Positions 5,644 through 10,084 of a stretch of DNA of 10,084 nt are shown piece by piece. Within the stretch, counting starts at the first letter, position 1; the number at the start of each line of letters is the position of its first letter. A program made the position numbers and the translations under genes. Below the pieces are notes generated by a model. The model was given only the letters and a program-made list of their open reading frames with translations. It was not told the origin of the DNA and did no database searches. Origin of the DNA: Candidatus Puniceispirillum sp. (lineage in GTDB: Bacteria; Pseudomonadota; Alphaproteobacteria; Puniceispirillales; Puniceispirillaceae); the NCBI GenBank assembly GCA_018668795.1, contig JABJBD010000142.1, positions 1 through 10,084 on the forward strand, in the 5' to 3' direction.

Positions 5644-7818
5644 ATGATCGCCTTTGATACGCATGGAAATCTTTCGATTGCCAGCCCTCTTTACCAGTTT
5701 GTAAATAACATGCTGACCGAACAGGGATTGATAACGCCTGACAACTTCTGGGCTGGCTTTGACAAGGCCGTGCATGAGCTGGCACCACGTAATCGGGCAT
5801 TGCTAGCCACGCGCGCATCAATTCAGGCCAAAATTGACGACTGGCATAATGCCCATGCTGGCAGTGCCATTGATGCCACAGCTTACGAGGCCTTTTTGCG
5901 CGACATTGGCTATCTTGTTCCCGAAGTCGCCGATTTTCAGGTTGAAACCGATAATGTTGATGCCGAAATCGCATCTATCGCTGGGCCACAATTGGTTGTG
6001 CCAATCACCAATGCGCGTTATGCGTTGAACGCGGCGAATGCCCGCTGGGGTAGCCTTTATGATGCGCTTTATGGCACCGATGTGATTCCACATGATGCTG
6101 CTGATGGCGCAACAAAAGGCTATAATCCTGCCCGCGGTGCAAAGGTAATCGCCTATGTGCGCAAGGTACTTGATGATGTCGTGCCATTGGCAAGCGGATC
6201 ATGGTCTGACATCACCCATCTAACGATCACTGACGGCACGCTTGCCTTAACGCTGGCGTCGGGGGCAACAACGCATCTTGTCAATGCGGCCAGCTTTACT
6301 GGCTATATGGGTGATGCGGCAACACCGACATCGGTCATTGTCTGCAACAACGGTCTGCATTTCCAGATCATGATTGATGCCGATGGTGTCATTGGCACTG
6401 ATGATCCCGCATCAATCAATGATGTTCGCGGCGAGTCAGCCTTATCGACAATTATGGATTGTGAAGATTCCATCGCCGCTGTCGATGCCGACGATAAAGT
6501 CGTTGCCTATAGCAACTGGTACGGCCTGATGAATGGCAGCCTTGAAGATACCTTTGAAAAGGGCGGTAAAAGCATCGTCCGCAAACTGAATAATGACACC
6601 GATTATGTCACCGCCAATGGCGAAAACGCCAGCTTGCGCGGACGCGCATTGATGCTGGTGCGCAATGTCGGTCATCTGATGACCAATCCGGCCATCCTAT
6701 TGTCTGACGGCAGTGAAATTCCCGAAGGCATCATGGACGCCTTTATCACTGTTGCCGCCGCCATGTCTGACCTACAGGCACGGCGCAATTCGGTTGCGGG
6801 ATCGGTTTATATCGTAAAGCCGAAAATGCATGGCCTCGAAGAAGTCGCCTTTGCCAATGATATTTTTGCTGCGGTTGAATCGGTGCTGGGGCTTCCTGCC
6901 TGCACCATCAAAATGGGCATCATGGACGAAGAACGCCGGACAACGGTCAATCTAAAGGCCTGTATCCATGCGGCTAGAAATCGGGTTGTCTTTATCAATA
7001 CTGGTTTCCTAGACCGCACCGGTGACGAGATACACACCTCGATGAATGCCGGACCGATGATCCGCAAAAGTGACATGAAAGCGGCACCATGGATCGCCGC
7101 TTATGAAAACTGGAATGTCGATATCGGTCTTGCCTGCGGCTTAGGTGGACGTGGCCAGATTGGCAAAGGCATGTGGGCAATGCCTGACATGATGGCCGCC
7201 ATGATGGAACAGAAAATCGGTCATCCGATGGCGGGGGCAAATTGTGCATGGGTACCATCACCAACCGCCGCCACCTTGCATGCACTACATTATCATCAGG
7301 TCAATGTCGCCGAACAGCAAGCCCAGCTGATAAATCGTGAACCTGCCAAACGCGCCGATATTCTGTCGATCCCGATCAGCACAAGACCAAACTGGTCTGC
7401 TGATGATATCCGTCAGGAACTGCGCAATAACGCCCAGGGCATTCTTGGCTATGTTGTGCGCTGGATCGATCAGGGTGTTGGCTGTTCAAAGGTGCCTGAC
7501 ATCCATGATGTTGGGCTGATGGAAGATCGTGCGACCTTGCGCATTTCATCCCAGCATATGAGCAACTGGCTTCATCATGGCATTTGTGACGAAACGCTGG
7601 TTATGGAGGTGATGCAGGAAATGGCCGCTATCGTCGATCAGCAGAATGCAGGCGATCCGGCCTATACGCCAATGGCGGGTAATTTTGACACATCGATCGC
7701 TTTCAAGGCCGCATGCGATCTGGTGTTTCAGGGGCGCGAACAGCCATCTGGCTATACCGAGCCCGTATTGCATCGCCGACGCCTTGAAAAGAAACATAGC
7801 GATCGGACAAATGCTTAA
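5644..7818 (+). CDS. glcB: Malate synthase G
   Basis: Condenses glyoxylate with acetyl-CoA to malate and CoA, in the cytoplasm; used in glyoxylate, glycolate and C2 metabolism. The 724-residue length matches the monomeric G isoform (723 in E. coli), not the shorter A form. Catalytic positions known in E. coli are all present: Arg340 in LVRNVGHLMT, Glu429 and Asp457 as metal ligands in MDEERR and FLDRTGDE, and the general base Asp628 in LMEDRATLRISSQ. Asn-Trp-Tyr-Gly (291-294) and GRGQIGKGMW (503-512) are family landmarks. ATG at 5644 follows GGAG (5634-5637) by six bases; an in-frame GTG at 5632 would overlap that site and is rejected. Isocitrate lyase and glycolate oxidase genes are not in the window. 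The last eight bases overlap apt. Confidence 0.98.
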   Translation: MIAFDTHGNLSIASPLYQFVNNMLTEQGLITPDNFWAGFDKAVHELAPRNRALLATRASIQAKIDDWHNAHAGSAIDATAYEAFLRDIGYLVPEVADFQVETDNVDAEIASIAGPQLVVPITNARYALNAANARWGSLYDALYGTDVIPHDAADGATKGYNPARGAKVIAYVRKVLDDVVPLASGSWSDITHLTITDGTLALTLASGATTHLVNAASFTGYMGDAATPTSVIVCNNGLHFQIMIDADGVIGTDDPASINDVRGESALSTIMDCEDSIAAVDADDKVVAYSNWYGLMNGSLEDTFEKGGKSIVRKLNNDTDYVTANGENASLRGRALMLVRNVGHLMTNPAILLSDGSEIPEGIMDAFITVAAAMSDLQARRNSVAGSVYIVKPKMHGLEEVAFANDIFAAVESVLGLPACTIKMGIMDEERRTTVNLKACIHAARNRVVFINTGFLDRTGDEIHTSMNAGPMIRKSDMKAAPWIAAYENWNVDIGLACGLGGRGQIGKGMWAMPDMMAAMMEQKIGHPMAGANCAWVPSPTAATLHALHYHQVNVAEQQAQLINREPAKRADILSIPISTRPNWSADDIRQELRNNAQGILGYVVRWIDQGVGCSKVPDIHDVGLMEDRATLRISSQHMSNWLHHGICDETLVMEVMQEMAAIVDQQNAGDPAYTPMAGNFDTSIAFKAACDLVFQGREQPSGYTEPVLHRRRLEKKHSDRTNA

Positions 7819-8329
7819 TCTCGATCCCTATATTTCAAAAACGCCGGGCTTCCCAAAACAGGGCATCACCTTTTACGATATAAGTCCGGCGCTTGAAGAC
7901 CCTGTGATCCTAAAGCAAGCCAACGCGGCATTGTGCGAACTTGCCGCCCCGATGCAGCCTGATCTTATCGCGGGCATTGATGCGCGTGGTTTTTTGTTTT
8001 CCGTGCCGATTGCCACGCATCTTGATTGTGGTGTCCTCATGATCCGCAAAGCGGGGAAATTACCTGGCGCGCTATATCAAAGCACCTATGCGCTTGAATA
8101 TGACAATGCCACTTTGGCGCTTCAGCATGATCGTAATGTCGCGGGTAAAAACATTGTCCTTTGCGACGATCTGCTCGCCACTGGTGGCACTTTATCGGCG
8201 GCGGCAAAGCTGGTCGATATGGCAGGTGGACATGTGACAGGCGCAGTATGTTTGATCGAACTGACGGGTCTGAAGGCACGTGAAACGCTTGCCTTTCCCG
8301 TCGCATCACTTCAGACCTATGAATTCTAG
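7811..8329 (+). CDS. apt: Adenine phosphoribosyltransferase
   Basis: Salvages adenine by joining it to PRPP, giving AMP and pyrophosphate. The 172-residue protein begins MLNLDPYISKTPGFPKQGITFYDISP, the classic Apt N-terminus. It continues with GIDARGFLF (55-63), RKAGKLPG (79-86), LEYD with Glu96, and the PRPP-binding loop VLCDDLLATGGT (116-127) with Asp119-Asp120. The frame stays open upstream within glcB, but family alignment and length fix the start at ATG 7811. That start lies inside the end of glcB (ATGCTTAA), an 8-bp overlap in another frame with only a weak CGGA upstream, so translation probably depends on ribosomes finishing glcB. Pairing with malate synthase has no obvious metabolic logic. 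It ends 23 bp from the converging ccrM stop. Confidence 0.95.
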   Translation: MLNLDPYISKTPGFPKQGITFYDISPALEDPVILKQANAALCELAAPMQPDLIAGIDARGFLFSVPIATHLDCGVLMIRKAGKLPGALYQSTYALEYDNATLALQHDRNVAGKNIVLCDDLLATGGTLSAAAKLVDMAGGHVTGAVCLIELTGLKARETLAFPVASLQTYEF

Positions 8330-8352
8330 CCTGTGGTCAATTATCAAGCAGT

Positions 8353-9444
8353 CTAGCTTTCGTTCGTAACGCTGTCTTGTTCGTTTGACGCACGAATATC
8401 ATCACGGAACCGGTCGATCAAAACGGGCTTGCCGTCACGCTCAACATGCCAGAAAATCCAGCCATTACACGAGGGCAATGATTGCAGTTGCGCCCCAAGC
8501 GAATGGATTGATCCGCTTTCCTTACTATCTGTAATCAGCGATCCATCAGCGCGTACCTGAGCAGAAAAACGCTTTTTTGAATCAAATAGCCGATCCCCGG
8601 GCTGTAACATGCCGCGTTCAATCAGCGTGCCGAACGGTATCTTTGGCAAAGCCCGCTTTTGTTCACTGGCCAGCAGATCAAGCGACGCAATTGGCGTGAC
8701 CTTATCAATCCGCTCACGCGCCAGCTTGACATAGGCCGCATCCTGTTCAATGCCAATGAAATTCCGTTTCAGGCGGCGCGCCACCGCACCTGTCGTGCCG
8801 GTGCCAAAAAACGGGTCAAGAATCACATCATCACGTTTGCTCGAAGCCAGAATGACCCGCGCCAGCAGTGACTCGGGCTTTTGTGTTGGATGCGCGCGTT
8901 TGCCATTTTCTTTCAAGCGCTCATGCCCTGTACATAGAGGCAATTCCCAGTCAGACCGCATCTGCACATCACCATTCAACGCTTTCATCGCTTCGTAATT
9001 GAATGTGTGTTTTGCCTTTTGCGATTTCGCAGCCCAGATCATCGTTTCATGCGCATTGGTAAAACGCCGACCGCGGAAATGCGGCATCGGGTTGGTCTTG
9101 CGCCAGATCACGTCATTCAGCACCCAGAAACCAAGATCCTGCATAATCTTGCCAACACGGAAAATATTATGATAGCTGCCAATCACCCAGATAGAGCCAT
9201 TTGGCTTCAGCACGCGATGCACTTCGCGCATCCATGCTAGGGTAAATTCGTCATAGGCGGCAAAGGAATCAAACTGATCCCACGCATCATCAACCGAAGC
9301 TACCGAAGATTGATCCGGGCGCACCAGCAGATCCGAAAGCTGTAGATTGTAAGGCGGGTCAGCGAATACCAGATCAACCGAATTTTTAGCGAGGGTTTTC
9401 AGCGTTTCAACGCAATCACCCTGAAGTACGATATTCTTGTCCAC
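8353..9444 (-). CDS. ccrM: CcrM-type adenine DNA methyltransferase (GANTC)
   Basis: An orphan beta-class N6-adenine methyltransferase of 363 residues (Caulobacter CcrM has 358). It would methylate the A of GANTC; in alphaproteobacteria such enzymes link methylation to the cell cycle. The catalytic DPPY lies at 29-32, ahead of the AdoMet-binding DPFFGTGTT (210-218), the beta-class order, with HPTQKP at 185-190. The C-terminal part, about 265-355, ending in WIFWHVERDGKPVLIDRFR, is the RAMA-type extension that distinguishes CcrM and is needed for DNA recognition. The start is GTG at 9444 with AAAGGA (9453-9458) eight bases upstream. No restriction endonuclease gene is adjacent, which supports an orphan regulator rather than a restriction-modification system. 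rnhB lies upstream on the same strand, a neighbourhood often seen in this class. Confidence 0.96.
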   Translation of the reverse strand: MDKNIVLQGDCVETLKTLAKNSVDLVFADPPYNLQLSDLLVRPDQSSVASVDDAWDQFDSFAAYDEFTLAWMREVHRVLKPNGSIWVIGSYHNIFRVGKIMQDLGFWVLNDVIWRKTNPMPHFRGRRFTNAHETMIWAAKSQKAKHTFNYEAMKALNGDVQMRSDWELPLCTGHERLKENGKRAHPTQKPESLLARVILASSKRDDVILDPFFGTGTTGAVARRLKRNFIGIEQDAAYVKLARERIDKVTPIASLDLLASEQKRALPKIPFGTLIERGMLQPGDRLFDSKKRFSAQVRADGSLITDSKESGSIHSLGAQLQSLPSCNGWIFWHVERDGKPVLIDRFRDDIRASNEQDSVTNES

Positions 9445-9492
9445 CCTAACCGTCCTTTACTAACCATCTCTGGCCTAATCGCTTGCCTATAT

Positions 9493-9513
9493 CTTTGGCC
9501 AAAGCCTTGGCCA
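9493..9513. promoter_or_regulatory. Palindrome and hairpin in the ccrM leader
   Basis: CTTTGGCCAAAG at 9493-9504 is a perfect 12-bp palindrome. Overlapping it, TGGCCAA (9496-9502) and TTGGCCA (9507-9513) form a perfect 7-bp stem with a 4-base loop. It lies 49-69 bases upstream of the ccrM GTG, downstream of the presumed promoter, so it would sit in the mRNA leader. It could be an operator or an RNA hairpin. There is no T run, so it is not a terminator. Confidence 0.45.
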
Positions 9514-9568
9514 CATGCCAACTTATCTGCATTATTCGCGCCATTTCGGCTTATTATGAAGTCTAAAA

Positions 9569-9614
9569 GAATCATAGAATCAATATAAGTCAACAGCTTA
9601 AGAAAGTTTCTTAA
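9569..9614 (-). promoter_or_regulatory. Candidate ccrM promoter with paired GANTC sites
   Basis: On the minus strand a -10-like TATGAT (9576 to 9571) is directly preceded by GATTC (9581-9577) and overlaps a second GATTC (9573-9569). The expected -35 hexamer at 17-bp spacing is poor. Instead a TTAA-N9-TTAA dyad (TTAAGAAA-G-TTTCTTAA in + orientation, 9598-9614) ends 21 bases upstream of the -10, where an activator such as CtrA could sit. CtrA consensus spacing is N7, so the match is imperfect. The start of transcription would be near 9564, giving a leader of about 120 bases. Known biology: GcrA with sigma70 acts at promoters carrying methylated GANTC near -10, and Caulobacter ccrM is activated by CtrA. 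Application to this gene is inference. Confidence 0.5.
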
Positions 9615-9679
9615 AGTCATAACTATATATTGTGGCTTATCCGCACGAAGACCTTGTATCTAGTGGTGCGATGCAGGCC

Positions 9680-9722
9680 AAAAAACAGCCAGAATGATGC
9701 TTTGGCGAAACCGTGCGGCTGT
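9680..9722 (-). terminator. Possible second terminator downstream of rnhB
   Basis: On the minus strand ACAGCC (9722-9717) can pair with GGCTGT (9690-9685), immediately followed by T residues to 9680. The loop of 26 bases is long for an intrinsic terminator, so support is weak. Confidence 0.25.
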
Positions 9723-9741
9723 GTCGCGTCTATTTCACCCT

Positions 9742-9773
9742 AAAAAACAGGGCTAAAACACAGCCTTCAGCCC
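9742..9773 (-). terminator. Candidate intrinsic terminator of rnhB
   Basis: On the minus strand GGGCT (9773-9769) pairs with AGCCC (9754-9750), followed by TG and six T residues (9747-9742). The stem overlaps the rnhB stop codon. The loop is 14 bases, with an alternative shorter inner stem, so strength is moderate at best. Confidence 0.4.
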
Positions 9774-10084
9774 GATTGCGCATCCAGAATACGTTGGATC
9801 GGCTTATAGCTTTTCCGGTGATGCGGCGTCACCCCCAGCGCGGCTAGCCCTTCTTGATGCGCCTTGGTGCCATAGCCCATATTTGACGCCCAGCCATAGC
9901 CTGGATAGGCCGCATCAAGTTCGATCATGATGCTATCGCGCGTTTGCTTGGCGATGATCGACGCTGCCGCAATCGATGATGATAACCCATCGCCGCCAAT
10001 CACCGCTTCGCCTGTTATCGTGCTTGTACGAGCAGACACCACCGGTACAGGCGGCATGATCGATCCATCCACCAGCATATGAAG
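9767..10084 (-). CDS. rnhB: Ribonuclease HII, C-terminal part (cut by window edge)
   Basis: Removes RNA from RNA-DNA hybrids, including single ribonucleotides misincorporated in DNA. About 105 C-terminal codons are visible and the frame remains open to the window edge, so the real start and the first catalytic motif (DExGRG) are outside. Visible family features are LVDG, with the third catalytic Asp, then GGD with the fourth, followed by SSSIAAASIIAKQTRD, the YPGYGWASNMGYGT segment, and HHRKSY near the end; these are the RNase HII signature in the correct order. An internal ATG at 10078 is not the start, since it falls inside the conserved core. It is transcribed toward ccrM, but 322 bp and candidate terminators separate them, so separate transcription is likely. 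Confidence 0.95.
   Translation of the reverse strand, partial: LHMLVDGSIMPPVPVVSARTSTITGEAVIGGDGLSSSIAAASIIAKQTRDSIMIELDAAYPGYGWASNMGYGTKAHQEGLAALGVTPHHRKSYKPIQRILDAQSG

Noticed and set aside
9460..9467. CTAACCAT as a CtrA half site near the ccrM ribosome binding site
   Set aside because: One mismatch to TTAACCAT, and the position is far downstream of the likely promoter.

Overview
This window looks like a stretch of an alphaproteobacterial chromosome with roughly even base composition. The evidence is a CcrM-type GANTC adenine methyltransferase lying next to the gene for RNase HII, an alphaproteobacterial-style long UDP-glucose dehydrogenase, and Shine-Dalgarno-led, tightly packed genes. 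A marine SAR116-like lineage is possible, but that is a guess from composition and gene style, not shown by the sequence.

Layout. Bases 1-599 contain no convincing gene. They hold the most unusual element of the window: a degenerate 7-bp tandem array at about 173-280, with an invariant C every seventh base. This is followed by a 16-nt sequence matching the 3' end of a tRNA-Gly gene and by several hairpins. A small four-helix membrane protein follows at 600-1028 (+). Converging on it is a leftward pair, gmhA (sedoheptulose-7-phosphate isomerase family) then ugd (UDP-glucose dehydrogenase). Divergent from gmhA is the rightward operon galU-manB (UTP-glucose-1-phosphate uridylyltransferase and phosphomannomutase/phosphoglucomutase), coupled through a TAATG overlap. 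Together these genes can take hexose-6-phosphate to hexose-1-phosphate, UDP-glucose and UDP-glucuronate, and supply a heptose precursor: a core set for envelope polysaccharide and LPS.

After a 239-bp gap comes glcB (malate synthase G, the glyoxylate-consuming enzyme), overlapped by 8 bp by apt (adenine phosphoribosyltransferase), an unexpected functional pairing. apt converges on ccrM with only 23 bp between the stop codons. ccrM (GTG start) has a 322-bp upstream region. It contains a candidate -10 element flanked and overlapped by two GAATC (GANTC) sites, a TTAA-N9-TTAA dyad at the -35 position, and a perfect 12-bp palindrome in the presumed leader. This architecture suggests methylation-responsive autoregulation of ccrM. 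The window ends inside rnhB (RNase HII, C-terminal part only), which is followed by one or two candidate terminators.

The protein-coding part is mostly ordinary core metabolism. The items deserving attention are the heptad array with its neighbouring tRNA-like remnant, and the ccrM control region.
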